Positions 25,989-34,979 of a stretch of DNA of 64,000 nt are shown here, in pieces. The stretch is from Corynebacterium epidermidicanis. Its GTDB lineage: Bacteria > Actinomycetota > Actinomycetes > Mycobacteriales > Mycobacteriaceae. Location: assembly GCF_001021025.1 (NCBI RefSeq), contig NZ_CP011541.1, forward strand, positions 434,001 through 498,000. The letters run 5' to 3'. A program made the translations under genes and the position numbers. The notes under the pieces were generated by a model. That model was not told where the DNA came from. It saw only the letters and a list, made by a program, of their open reading frames with translations, and did no database searches. Position 1 is the stretch's first letter; the number at the start of each line of letters is the position of its first letter.

Positions 25989-26023
25989 TCGCTTCGCGTA
26001 CGAGGCGCGTATCGCCTTTTGCC

Positions 26024-26075
26024 AAAACCGCTCTGGCCACTCCTTTTTGGGGTGGGCAGAGCGGTTTTGTTGTTG
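26024..26075 (+). terminator. Terminator of rplM-rpsI
   Basis: AAAACCGCTCTG (26024-26035) pairs with CAGAGCGGTTTT (26057-26068), with an inner GCCACTCC/GGGGTGGG-like stem and a TTTTGTTGTTG tail. Confidence 0.9.
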
Positions 26076-26227
26076 TTTGAAGAGGATGTAGATGATTTCG
26101 AACCGCGCGCAGGTGAGCGGGTGTGCGGAGTAAGTCGTTCGAAGATTCAGGAGCAGTGCTGTAGCAGTGTTGATGCAGTGCTGTGCCAGTGTCGATGGGG
26201 GAAGAAAGACATTGCGCGTTGTGTTAT

Positions 26228-26293
26228 CCAACTTGACCACACCGTAGCGTCTGAAATTGGCTAAGTTGTGGCGCCCCGGTGTGGTCAAGTTGG
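26228..26293. repeat. 16-bp perfect inverted repeat in the gene-poor region
   Basis: CCAACTTGACCACACC at 26228-26243 is the exact reverse complement of 26278-26293, separated by 34 bp. It could be an operator dyad, a second terminator, or the end of a decayed mobile element. Confidence 0.75.
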
Positions 26294-26353
26294 CTGCGAA
26301 TTCTGTCAGGGCTTTCAGCTTCATTTGTGGTGAACGCCTCAGCTAATAATCGT

Positions 26354-26616
26354 GGTTAAGTAAAGAAAAGTGTGTCTCCGATACGTGTTTTCCGCAGTGT
26401 TGTGGGCCTGAAGCCAGTATTTATTGTTGTCTGGGTGCGTTAGCTCGCTCGATGTCGTCACTTCGGTGTAGTCGGACTACCGCTGTGGGATTTTATTCAT
26501 TAAAAAAACGCTGTTCTACGTAGTCGGACTACGCCGAAGCGACGACATAGCACTTGTGCAGCACACCCGCACCGCTGGCGACACGCCGACGAAACACACT
26601 TTTCTTTACTTAACCC
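26354..26616. mobile_element. MITE-like element with 22-bp TIRs and a 9-bp target duplication
   Basis: GGTTAAGTAAAG... at 26354-26375 is the perfect inverse of 26594-26615. The element is flanked by the direct repeat AATAATCGT (26345-26353 and 26617-26625). It is too short to encode a transposase. Inside is a second, imperfect foldback around two copies of GTAGTCGGACTAC (26468-26480 and 26520-26532). A related core lies at 63303-63420. The TIRs do not match an IS family I recognise. Confidence 0.85.
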
Positions 26617-27087
26617 AATAATCGTGAGGTGTGCATGGCGACAGCGATGACGCAGCCGGACCTCAAGCTTTGCTTTTGATCGCGAGTGTCGACAGTACCA
26701 GGAAACGGTCCTTACGATTTCTTAATCACTCTTAGGCAATAGTGAAAATGAATTTGGTGAGGATTACTACAGCCTGAACTGTGGTGCATTCCACTGCGTG
26801 AATTCCAGCTTGATTTCACACACGGAGTATTTGACGAATCCAACTCCGAAAGTAGTTCTGAACTGCCGGTTACCGTTTTTGTGAGCGATCGTAGCTTTCT
26901 GAGGCTGGAGCGAATGTGGCAGGATCTCCGGCAATCTGATTCATTCAATGGAAACTGTTTTTCATACGATAGCAAGTTTGTTATTCTTAGATAATACTCA
27001 ATAACTTAACCGCTTCCTTAGTTTAAGCGTAGTTATCGATGTTCGTTTGATGGCACTGCTAATAGTGTCAGCTATTGAAAGACTCCA
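26617..27087. other. Gene-poor stretch before the adhesin gene
   Basis: About 470 bp, more A/T-rich than its surroundings. A start-less plus-strand frame of about 80 codons (roughly 26753-26996, containing FVSDRSFLRLERMWQDL) may be a gene remnant. The last 90 bp, rich in A/T, should carry the adhesin promoter. I see nothing else. Confidence 0.4.
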
Positions 27088-28548
27088 ATGATCCAACTCC
27101 ATACTGCCGGTGGCAACCACCGGGCAACGGCGGGGAAGAGTAGCGCGTTTTCACGTATATTCGCGTTCGTCGCCGCCATTGCCCTGGTTTTCCCGGGCGT
27201 GGTAGCAGTCCAATCGCACAAACCTGTGCAGGCTGCGGCCGCATATGATTACCGCGCATTTTCAACATGGTCGTACGACAGTAACAGCATCTACGTCCGC
27301 AACATCAACAATCCCAACGAGATTTACGAGGGATTCTGCTTCAACCACGATGCTGAGCAGACCTCTCGATTCCTTGAACATCCGGATTGGTACGCAGGCC
27401 AGGAAGATCGTTTCGACTACCGCCGTCTCGACATCGTCAATGGCGCTACCCTGAACTCGTACATGTCGGATAAGTCGCTGCTAAAAGTTACGGACAATGA
27501 TCCGGCTAAGCTAGCGCAGCTCTACGAACGATTCCAAAAGGTCTTGTACTACGCCCAGTACCTGCCTTCTTCTGATGGCTCCCGCCAGATTCCGGATGCG
27601 CCGTTGATGTACAACGGCTACAAGGTATCGGATTTGATTTGGGCGATGACTAACTCGGCTAATGGTCGTCAAGAAAACCCACCGATGTGGGCGGTCCTTG
27701 ATGAGCTATTCCAGAAGCCAGTTCCTCCGGGCAACTTCCAACTCTTCTTCTTCGAAGCCAAGTACTGGTCCAATGACGGCCAGGGCGTGCAAAACGTTAT
27801 TAGCGGGCAGTTTGTGCCGAACACGCCTGTGCCAAACGAGAATCCATCTATGGGAACTGTTGTCAAGGACAACTTCACCTCGTCGACCGGCGCGCCCGCC
27901 GTTGATGCTTTCGGAAAAGTAGTTAATGACTCGCTGACTCCGCGGGTAAATGAAACTTTGGTCAATCGCCCGATCACCTCGGCTCAAGCGCAAAACGTTA
28001 TTTCTGACGTTGTTGCTCTGAACAACTTCAACAAGAACCAGTCCTACGATCTCTACACCTGGTTGGTCGATAAGGAGACCGGCGCGATTGCGGGTGGCGT
28101 GAAGAAATCCGAAATCCAAGCCAATTCGCAAGAGCTTATCGACGGCCAAGTCACTGTCGACCTCGTCCTGGACCGTGACTGGGTGCAGCAACAACTTGAT
28201 GCAGCCGTCGCACAGCAGGCTCCCATTTCCAAGCATTATGTGGTCTTCGAGGCGGCTTACGCAGCTGGAACATCGGTGACCACCGATTCGAATGGGATTC
28301 CTACCTCTCCAAGCTATGCGGAGCACAAGGAACTCGGTTCCCTTGACCAAACTGTGTGGTTGACCTTCTACGGCGGACCGACCATTCATACGAATGCGTG
28401 GTCTGAGCAGGATAGCAAGACTGTCTACATTAAAGACGGCAAGGCCGTAGTATTCGATGAGATTAGTTTTGCCAACCTGAATGATGGGTCTTACACGTTT
28501 GAGACCAGCGCCTTCATTAATGGAAAAAACAACCTTCCAAAACGCTAG
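27088..28548 (+). CDS. Surface adhesin, N-terminal part (thioester domain)
   Basis: First 486 codons of a giant surface protein. A signal peptide (about 50 residues with a basic start and the hydrophobic stretch IFAFVAAIALVFPGVVAV, cut near VQAAA) is followed by a thioester-adhesin domain: YEGFCFNHD supplies the cysteine, and VSDLIWAMTNS is the family segment. Thioester domains bind host surfaces covalently in Gram-positive adhesins. VaFE-like isopeptide repeats follow (YVVFEAAYA...AEHKELGSLDQTV). The last repeat is cut by a TAG right after the run GGA AAA AAC. The rest of that repeat continues in the -1 frame, so this and the next feature are one gene. Confidence 0.85.
   Translation: MIQLHTAGGNHRATAGKSSAFSRIFAFVAAIALVFPGVVAVQSHKPVQAAAAYDYRAFSTWSYDSNSIYVRNINNPNEIYEGFCFNHDAEQTSRFLEHPDWYAGQEDRFDYRRLDIVNGATLNSYMSDKSLLKVTDNDPAKLAQLYERFQKVLYYAQYLPSSDGSRQIPDAPLMYNGYKVSDLIWAMTNSANGRQENPPMWAVLDELFQKPVPPGNFQLFFFEAKYWSNDGQGVQNVISGQFVPNTPVPNENPSMGTVVKDNFTSSTGAPAVDAFGKVVNDSLTPRVNETLVNRPITSAQAQNVISDVVALNNFNKNQSYDLYTWLVDKETGAIAGGVKKSEIQANSQELIDGQVTVDLVLDRDWVQQQLDAAVAQQAPISKHYVVFEAAYAAGTSVTTDSNGIPTSPSYAEHKELGSLDQTVWLTFYGGPTIHTNAWSEQDSKTVYIKDGKAVVFDEISFANLNDGSYTFETSAFINGKNNLPKR
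28524..28530 (+). promoter_or_regulatory. A AAA AAC slippery heptamer at the adhesin frame change
   Basis: The seven bases are read ..A AAA AAC in the upstream frame, the classic -1 slippery pattern. A -1 slip continues exactly into the downstream open frame at 28530. A weak stem AGTCGAT/AT(G)CGACT starts 16 nt later, farther away than usual. Alternatives are phase variation at the six-A tract, a true frameshift mutation, or a sequencing error. Confidence 0.5.
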
Positions 28549-31500
28549 TCGATTTTCGAATTGATGCGACTGGCAAGGTAGTCGGCGGTGCTGGCGGAGA
28601 TGCTCAGGTAACTTCGCCGACTGGAGTAGAACCGAAGCAGTATTCGGGGACATTCAAGGTGCGATATGAAATCGACGCATCGGAACTCAATGCTGGCGAG
28701 AGCAACCGCATCACGATGACCGAGGTGTTGTACCAGGCAGACGTTTCCGGGAATCCGGTGGGGCGGCCAATTGCTTCACACGAAGACAAGGACAGCACTG
28801 CCCAAACTGTGATCGTCGCCCCAACTCTCGGGATCGGGACGACTGCAGGATTTGATAAAACTGAAGGTCCAAAGCTGAAGAATCTCGCTGTGGATGACGT
28901 CAACCCACAGACGATTTTCGACACGATTCGTCTTGACAATTTCCAGGATGATCAAACCGAGTATGTCGCATTCGCGGAGCTCGTTGAGTACGGCACGAAC
29001 AATGTCATTGCACGTGGCAGCCAGGAATTCAAGGGTATCGACGGCGACTACTTCGTCGACGTACTTATCGAGTTGTCGGCAGATTTCATCAAGAATGTGG
29101 AGCCAAACGTTTCCAATGCTTTCACCGTGTTGGAGTACGTTTACAAGAAATCGGATCTTCCTGGTGGGGTGGTTACGAGCACGAAGCCGGTTCAGTCGGT
29201 AACCCCAATTGCGACTCACATCGACCCATACAGCGCTGAACAGACTGTGGGATTGGTCCGACAGGCAGATAACGCGGTACTGGGAACCACCGCGACCGCT
29301 GGTGGCAACAAGACGATCACTGCGGGCGAAACTGCCACGATCACCGATGTAGTCAAGTACAAAGGGCTGATCCCGAACACCTGGTACAAGCTCACGGCCG
29401 AGCTGATGGATAAGTCCGATCTCAGCAAGCCAGTGCAGACCAAGACTGTCATTTTCCAAGCTACTGAGGCCGATGGCGAGCAAAGTGTCACTTTCGATGA
29501 AGTGACGGCACAGGTTGGTCATGACTACGTTGTATTTGAAACGCTAAGCATCTCCGCCACCAACGCAAATAACGAGCTTGTGAAGAATTCCGCTGGTAAC
29601 CCAGCGACCGAATATGTTGTCGGCTACCACCGTGATGCAGCTGATGCTGGACAGACAGTCACAGTGGAAGCGCCAGGGGCATTCCCGGTAACGATCTCGA
29701 AAGTTGATATCGCAGGTAATGAACTCCCCGGAGCGAACATCCAAATTCGTCAGGGAGACAAAGTAGTCGAGGAGTGGGAATCCACCACGACCGCACGCGT
29801 CATCTCCTTGCCTGAAGGTGATTATGTCTTCCATGAAGTAGCCGCGCCTAACGGTTATGTGGCCGTCACCGACATCAATTTCCATGTCGATGCAAAAGGT
29901 CAGGTGAGTGTCGATGGTGTTGCGCAAGGGGCAACTCTGAAGGTCACCGACGAGGCATCGAACATCACGACGACCGCAACCGACAAAGCCGATGGCGATA
30001 AGGTACTGCCTTCGACTGGTGGCATCATCGTCGACGAGGTGGCCTTTACCGGATTAACCGTGGGGGAGAAGTACATCGTGTCCGGCAAGCTCATGCTCAA
30101 GGACGACTCCGCAACAGGCGCGGAAACTGGAATCACGGCCTGGGGTAGCTTCATTGCGGCGGAAGCAAATCCGAAGGTAAAGCTGGAATTTGTAGTTCCG
30201 GGAACTTTTGCAGGTGAAGAACTCGTTGTTTTTGAACGGGCATGGGATGCCAACGGCAACCTCGAAAATGCATCAGGCACCCAGCCACAAGACTTCACTC
30301 AGGGTGAAGGAACCGCGCCTACTCCACCAAGTGACGCCAAAGTAATCACTCACGAGGACATCAATTCTGCGTCCCAGACCGTTTCAGTAATGCCTACCCT
30401 GACTCCTGGTACTCAGGAAATCACCATTTCCAAGGTTGATATTGCGGGTGCTGAGGTCGAGGGTGCCAGCATTACCGTAACTGGTCCGAACGGGTTTAAA
30501 GAGGCGTGGACGTCGACAAGCACGCCGCACGTCTTGACCCTGGAGCCAGGCGAATATGTCTTCCACGAAGTCAGCGCTCCGAAAGGTCTCGTTGAAGTTT
30601 CTGACATCGTATTTGTTGTGAATACGGATGGGACAGTTGTTGCAACTAAATACAACAACAATCCGATCGTCGATGGAGATCTCGCAAATATTGTGGATTC
30701 CAACGGGGCGAAGCTAACGATCACTGATAAGCCGGCCGTGGAGATCTCCAAGATCAATATCGCAGGCGACGAGCTAGTCGGAGCTCAGATCACCGTTAGC
30801 GGGCCGAACGGATTTGAAGAGACGTGGACGTCGACAAGCACGCCGCACCTAATCAAGCTGGCCGAAGGTGACTACGTCTTCCATGAAATAGCAGCTCCAA
30901 CGGGCTATTTGGCAGTCACGGACATTAAGTTCCACGTTGATGCCCGTGGGCAGGTTACCTTGACGGATGTCAATGGAAATACCGTGACGGCTGAAGGTCA
31001 CAAGCTAATCGTTACCGATCAAGCCGAAGCGGGTTTGCAGACCCCGTCGCCTTCTGCGACTCCTTCGCCTTCGCCAATCGAGACACCTTCACCGAAACCG
31101 GCTCCTTCTGCAGCTCAGACGCCGTCGCCTTCGCCGACCCTGTCGCCTTCGCCGACCCTGTCGCCTTCGCCGACCCCGTCGCCTTCTGCGAATCCAGAAT
31201 CGCCGAAGCTGGCAACCTCGGCGGTGGACAAGCTCGACAAGGACAAGGTTGTTGAGCCAAGCGGCACCGTGATTGACACAGTTGATTACAGTGGCCTGAC
31301 CGTGAACAAGACCTACACTATCGTCGGTGAATTGATGGACAAGAATACTGGTCTGGGTACCGGCATTAAGCAATCCAAGACGTTCACGACGACTACCGCG
31401 AATGGTTCGATCGACCTAGAATTCACGATCCCTGCTGGGCATGAAGGTCAAATCTTGGTTGCCTTCGAAACCCTGCTGGAAGGTTCCGTGACTCTCGCTG

Positions 31501-32429
31501 ATTCGGGTATCAAGGACGGCGTTACTGAAAAGCCTTCTTTGGCATCGCACCGTGACATCAATGACTTCAAGCAGACGGTTTATGTCTCGCAGAAGTTTGG
31601 CACGACTGCAGAGCTATCCGAGGGAAACACTGTGGTAGACACCATTAAGTATGTTGGTCTACCAGTCGGAACTCAGGTGGTGTTCCTTGGAACGCTGGTT
31701 GATGAAAACGGTAAGGAAGTAGCTAAGGCTGCAACTTCCGTTGTAGCTCCAGCTGAAGCTCGAGTGACCTTCACCTTGAGCGACGCTCAGCTCGAAACAT
31801 ACGCTGGTCAAAAACTGGTGGTGTTTGAGGAAGGTTATGTAGTTGTTCCAACCAAGACTCCCGGTTCGGAAACTCTGCAGGTACAGGATGAGAATGGGAA
31901 TCGGGTCGATCTGAATGTCATCAAGATCGGTGAGCATAAGGACCTGAAGTCCGTACCACAGACCGTGGTCATCCCGACTACGTCAGTAGTTCCTGCTACG
32001 ACGCCATCGACCCCGCCTCTGTCTTCAGTGACCGAAGTACCGGGATCCTCAATCGACGGCAACTGGTGGATTGCTATCCCAGTCCTGATCGGTGCTGGAT
32101 TACTCTCGTCGGCTGGTTCTTCCGACGTTCACGTAAGCAGTGACAAGCCGAACATGGCACCGGTACCAACTCCGTCTCCGACCCCTACCACTGCGGTAGG
32201 TGCGCCAACGACGTCTGCACCTGCAATGCCTACCCCTGCAGTTAGTGGCGTAGCCAACGCAGCCCCACAGCAAGACAAGCCTGAAAACAAAGTTGTCGGC
32301 ATTGCAAAGGGGAAGAACAAGAGTGGCGTTCTCGCCAATACGGGCGCTTCCGTATTGGGGATCGCGCTGATCGCAGCCATAACCTTGCTCCTCGGCGCAG
32401 CTTTGGTCAAGCGACGCAAGGAAAGTTAG
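28530..32429 (+). CDS. Surface adhesin, C-terminal part (VaFE, CNA-B, LANTG anchor)
   Basis: About 1300 codons in the frame -1 to the preceding part; the first ATG in this frame is at 28659, with no clear ribosome binding site. It contains several VaFE repeats (pattern HxD...QTV at the ends, for example EDKDSTAQTV), three CNA-B/SpaA-like domains at about 29680-29950, 30413-30720 and 30740-31020 (each starting ISKVDIAG or ISKINIAG and having VFHEVxAPxGY), a Pro-Ser-rich stalk (31038-31200), more VaFE repeats, and the wall-sorting signal LANTG with a hydrophobic helix and tail KRRKES. Sortases would anchor it; none is encoded in the window. Isopeptide-stabilised domains give long, stiff stalks. 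Confidence 0.85.
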   Translation, partial: QPSKTLVDFRIDATGKVVGGAGGDAQVTSPTGVEPKQYSGTFKVRYEIDASELNAGESNRITMTEVLYQADVSGNPVGRPIASHEDKDSTAQTVIVAPTLGIGTTAGFDKTEGPKLKNLAVDDVNPQTIFDTIRLDNFQDDQTEYVAFAELVEYGTNNVIARGSQEFKGIDGDYFVDVLIELSADFIKNVEPNVSNAFTVLEYVYKKSDLPGGVVTSTKPVQSVTPIATHIDPYSAEQTVGLVRQADNAVLGTTATAGGNKTITAGETATITDVVKYKGLIPNTWYKLTAELMDKSDLSKPVQTKTVIFQATEADGEQSVTFDEVTAQVGHDYVVFETLSISATNANNELVKNSAGNPATEYVVGYHRDAADAGQTVTVEAPGAFPVTISKVDIAGNELPGANIQIRQGDKVVEEWESTTTARVISLPEGDYVFHEVAAPNGYVAVTDINFHVDAKGQVSVDGVAQGATLKVTDEASNITTTATDKADGDKVLPSTGGIIVDEVAFTGLTVGEKYIVSGKLMLKDDSATGAETGITAWGSFIAAEANPKVKLEFVVPGTFAGEELVVFERAWDANGNLENASGTQPQDFTQGEGTAPTPPSDAKVITHEDINSASQTVSVMPTLTPGTQEITISKVDIAGAEVEGASITVTGPNGFKEAWTSTSTPHVLTLEPGEYVFHEVSAPKGLVEVSDIVFVVNTDGTVVATKYNNNPIVDGDLANIVDSNGAKLTITDKPAVEISKINIAGDELVGAQITVSGPNGFEETWTSTSTPHLIKLAEGDYVFHEIAAPTGYLAVTDIKFHVDARGQVTLTDVNGNTVTAEGHKLIVTDQAEAGLQTPSPSATPSPSPIETPSPKPAPSAAQTPSPSPTLSPSPTLSPSPTPSPSANPESPKLATSAVDKLDKDKVVEPSGTVIDTVDYSGLTVNKTYTIVGELMDKNTGLGTGIKQSKTFTTTTANGSIDLEFTIPAGHEGQILVAFETLLEGSVTLADSGIKDGVTEKPSLASHRDINDFKQTVYVSQKFGTTAELSEGNTVVDTIKYVGLPVGTQVVFLGTLVDENGKEVAKAATSVVAPAEARVTFTLSDAQLETYAGQKLVVFEEGYVVVPTKTPGSETLQVQDENGNRVDLNVIKIGEHKDLKSVPQTVVIPTTSVVPATTPSTPPLSSVTEVPGSSIDGNWWIAIPVLIGAGLLSSAGSSDVHVSSDKPNMAPVPTPSPTPTTAVGAPTTSAPAMPTPAVSGVANAAPQQDKPENKVVGIAKGKNKSGVLANTGASVLGIALIAAITLLLGAALVKRRKES

Positions 32430-32473
32430 GTAGCGCAAGGAAAGCTAGGTAGCGCCTAGTGCCGTGAAAACAC

Positions 32474-32530
32474 AAGCACCCGGTTCAGTCATCTCCTGCA
32501 AGGAGGTTGCTGAACTGGGTGCTTTGTATT
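32474..32530. terminator. Convergent terminator between adhesin and DJ-1 gene
   Basis: AAGCACCCGGTTCAG (32474-32488) pairs with CTGAACTGGGTGCTT (32510-32524) with one G-T pair, with an inner CTCCT/AGGAG stem; T-rich on both strands. Confidence 0.85.
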
Positions 32531-32536
32531 GGGCTA

Positions 32537-33070
32537 CTAGTGCTTACCCTCGGCGAATTCTTCCACGATCTTGGCGTTAAACGCGTCCAGGTCAGCGGGA
32601 GTGCGTGAGGAGACCAAACCACGATCAACATGGACTTCCTCGTCAACCCAGTTGGCGCCCGCGTTCACCAGATCGGTCTTGATCGATGGGTAAGACGTAA
32701 GTGTCCGGCCACGCAACACATCGGCATCAGTCAGGATCGAGCCACCGTGGCAAATGACGCCAGTTGGCTTCGCAGCAGCAAAGATCTCCGCCACGAACGC
32801 CACCGCGTGCTTATCCGTTCGAATGGTGTCGGTGTTGTTCACTCCACCAGGGAGGAGTAGCGCGTCGAAATCGGCAGCGACAGCTTTCGCGGTCTCTAGG
32901 TCGACAGCAACCGTGGTGCCGTTCTTGCCCTCAATCTCTCCAGATTCAGTGGAAATCACTACGACTTCAGCGCCAGCCGTTTTCACCGCTTCAATTGGCC
33001 TGGTGAGCTCGGAATCCTCGAAGCCATTAGTAACCAGCACGGCAATCTTCTTACCTAGGAGCTTGGACAT
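32537..33070 (-). CDS. DJ-1/PfpI family protein (YhbO-like)
   Basis: A 177-residue PfpI-type protein: KKIAVLVTNGFEDSELTRPIEA start, the acid in GFEDSE, LLLPGG, and the nucleophile elbow GVICHGGSIL with Cys followed by His. Members act as stress-related glyoxalases/deglycases or peptidases. TAGTAGTT... then GTCC precede the ATG; the gene faces the adhesin and diverges from glmM. The exact substrate cannot be told. Confidence 0.9.
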   Translation of the reverse strand: MSKLLGKKIAVLVTNGFEDSELTRPIEAVKTAGAEVVVISTESGEIEGKNGTTVAVDLETAKAVAADFDALLLPGGVNNTDTIRTDKHAVAFVAEIFAAAKPTGVICHGGSILTDADVLRGRTLTSYPSIKTDLVNAGANWVDEEVHVDRGLVSSRTPADLDAFNAKIVEEFAEGKH

Positions 33071-33238
33071 AGTAGTTATCCTCCGTATTCAGTCGAGCCT
33101 ATTGGTACAAGGACCAGGTTAACGGAAAACCTATATCCGAGCATTGGCTGTGACTTAACCGGGAATAGCTGCAAGATCAACTGAGTGATGGTGGAGTCAA
33201 CGAGGAGCTTTATCCGGGCACACTGCATAATGGAACGT

Positions 33239-34582
33239 ATGACTCGACTATTTGGTACCGATGGTGTGCGTGGCCTCGCTAATGAGACCTTGACTGTTAA
33301 CCTTGCTCTTCGGCTCGGGCAGGCTGCAGCGGAAGTTCTTACTCGGGAGAATCGCTCGTCGAAAAGGCGTCCGATCGCGGTGGTTGGCCGTGACCCGCGT
33401 GTTTCCGGTGAGATGCTGGCGGCGGCGCTGTCCGCAGGTATGGCGTCCCGCGGTGTCGACGTGCTGCGCGTGGGAGTGCTGCCCACCCCTGCTGTAGCCT
33501 TCCTCACGGACGATTATGGTGCGGACATGGGCGTGATGGTCTCTGCCAGCCACAACCCGATGCCAGACAACGGCATCAAGTTCTTCGCAGCCGGCGGGCA
33601 CAAGCTTGCCGACGAAGTTGAGGATGAGATTGAGCGTGTCCTGAACGAAAATATCGAAACTGGGCCGACTGGACATGGCGTTGGCCGCGTCTTGGAAGAA
33701 TCGCCAGACGCACGGGAACGCTACCTTAATCACCTGCGTGATGCTGTCCCGGCAAATCTCAACGGGATCAAAGTGGTAGTGGACTGCGCGAATGGTGCTG
33801 CATCCGATGTGGCACCAATGGCTTACCAGGCTGCGGGGGCTGAAGTCATCGCGATCCACAATTCGCCGAATTCGTACAACATCAACGAAAACTGCGGCTC
33901 CACCCATATTGAAGAAATTCAGAAGGCAGTGGTAGAGCATGGGGCAGACCTCGGACTTTCCCACGATGGTGATGCCGATCGTTGTTTAGCAGTGGATGCA
34001 CACGGCAACGTGGTTGACGGTGACCAAATCATGGCTATCCTGGCAATCGCTATGAAAGACAACGGCGAGCTGCGCAAGCACACCCTTGTTGCTACCGTCA
34101 TGTCGAACCTGGGTCTCATGCTCGCAATGAAAGACGCTGGAATCGAGGTAAAGACCACCAAGGTGGGCGATCGATACGTCTTGGAAGAGCTTAACGCAGG
34201 GAATTACTCGCTTGGCGGGGAACAATCCGGGCATATCGTGCTGCCTGATTTCGGTACCACCGGCGACGGCACCCTTACCGGCCTCGCATTGATGGCTCGT
34301 ATGGCAAACACTGGATTGTCGCTTGGTTCGCTAGCTGAAGCGATGACTGTCCTGCCGCAGAAGCTGATCAACGTGCCCGTCACCGACAAGACCATTGTGA
34401 TGTCCAGCCCAAAGGTCTTAGAAGCGATCGAGATCGCGGAAACGGAGCTAGGCGAGACCGGTCGTGTCTTGTTGCGCGCTTCCGGCACTGAAGAGGTCTT
34501 CCGCGTGATGGTCGAGGCCGCTGACGCAGACACCGCCGTTCGCATTGCCGGCCGCCTGGCAGCAGTAGTAGCAGAGGTCTAA
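33239..34582 (+). CDS. glmM: Phosphoglucosamine mutase GlmM
   Basis: GlmM converts glucosamine-6-phosphate to glucosamine-1-phosphate for peptidoglycan precursors. The start is [10 protein letters not shown], the phosphoserine loop is [12 protein letters not shown], the metal site is DGDADR, and the sugar loop is [11 protein letters not shown] 33239 gives 447 residues, the family length; the earlier in-frame ATG would add an unrelated extension. glmS, the preceding pathway enzyme, lies 3.5 kb downstream. Confidence 0.97.
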   Translation: MTRLFGTDGVRGLANETLTVNLALRLGQAAAEVLTRENRSSKRRPIAVVGRDPRVSGEMLAAALSAGMASRGVDVLRVGVLPTPAVAFLTDDYGADMGVMVSASHNPMPDNGIKFFAAGGHKLADEVEDEIERVLNENIETGPTGHGVGRVLEESPDARERYLNHLRDAVPANLNGIKVVVDCANGAASDVAPMAYQAAGAEVIAIHNSPNSYNINENCGSTHIEEIQKAVVEHGADLGLSHDGDADRCLAVDAHGNVVDGDQIMAILAIAMKDNGELRKHTLVATVMSNLGLMLAMKDAGIEVKTTKVGDRYVLEELNAGNYSLGGEQSGHIVLPDFGTTGDGTLTGLALMARMANTGLSLGSLAEAMTVLPQKLINVPVTDKTIVMSSPKVLEAIEIAETELGETGRVLLRASGTEEVFRVMVEAADADTAVRIAGRLAAVVAEV

Positions 34583-34623
34583 CCGCGCTTTTCAAAAAAT
34601 TCGCCCGTTTTGGGAACGATTCA

Positions 34624-34672
34624 CCCCCTTCAAGAAGTCCAATTAAGTAGGGACACTTTTTCTTGAAGGGGG
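34624..34672 (+). terminator. Hairpin that ends glmM and contains the next gene's ribosome binding site
   Basis: CCCCCTTCAAGAA (34624-34636) pairs perfectly with TTCTTGAAGGGGG (34660-34672), with an inner GTCC/GGAC, followed by ATTTTT. It has the form of an intrinsic terminator, yet GAAGGGGG in its 3' arm is the ribosome binding site for ATG 34680. Folding would hide that site. Confidence 0.75.
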
Positions 34673-34679
34673 ATTTTTC

Positions 34680-34979
34680 ATGTTCGACATCGATCTTGAC
34701 GTCGTCGCAGCGACCACAGCGCTGACAGCGCTTATCGACGACACCAGCGCCGAACTCACCAGGCACCAACAAACCGTACCAACATATCCCGTGGCTGCGG
34801 CTGGGAAGGGATTCGCGGCTCATGGTGAAGCCCTGGCGAAGGCTTACGCTGCAACTCACGACATGTTGGGGCAGCGGATCAGCGCTGCTTTGGCCACGTC
34901 CGAAGCTGCCCGCGTAGAAGTCAGACGCTTCGCCTCGGAAGATGACGGCTTTGCCGAAAACATTGGGGGTGGCTACTAA
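34680..34979 (+). CDS. Esx/EspC-like small helical protein
   Basis: A 99-residue, helix-rich protein (VVAATTALTALIDDTSAELTRHQ, partly quoted; later GEALAKAYAATHDMLGQRI) with a Gly-rich end FAENIGGGY. Length and pattern resemble T7SS-secreted EspC/DUF2580-type and WXG100-like proteins, though the WXG motif is absent. The stop shares a base with the next ATG (TAATG), so it is coupled to a large gene. I infer, but cannot prove, that it is a T7SS partner protein. Confidence 0.6.
   Translation: MFDIDLDVVAATTALTALIDDTSAELTRHQQTVPTYPVAAAGKGFAAHGEALAKAYAATHDMLGQRISAALATSEAARVEVRRFASEDDGFAENIGGGY

Noticed and set aside
25407..26324. 305-codon minus-strand frame over rpsI and its terminator
   Set aside because: It overlaps rpsI and runs through a strong terminator; no domain is seen.
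26712..26975. Minus-strand 87-codon frame in the adhesin upstream gap
   Set aside because: No ribosome binding site; the opposite strand has the more protein-like (but start-less) frame. Left as a possible remnant.
28559..28659. Treating 28659-32429 as an independent gene
   Set aside because: The ATG lies inside a VaFE repeat that begins in the preceding frame, there is no signal peptide and no good ribosome binding site.
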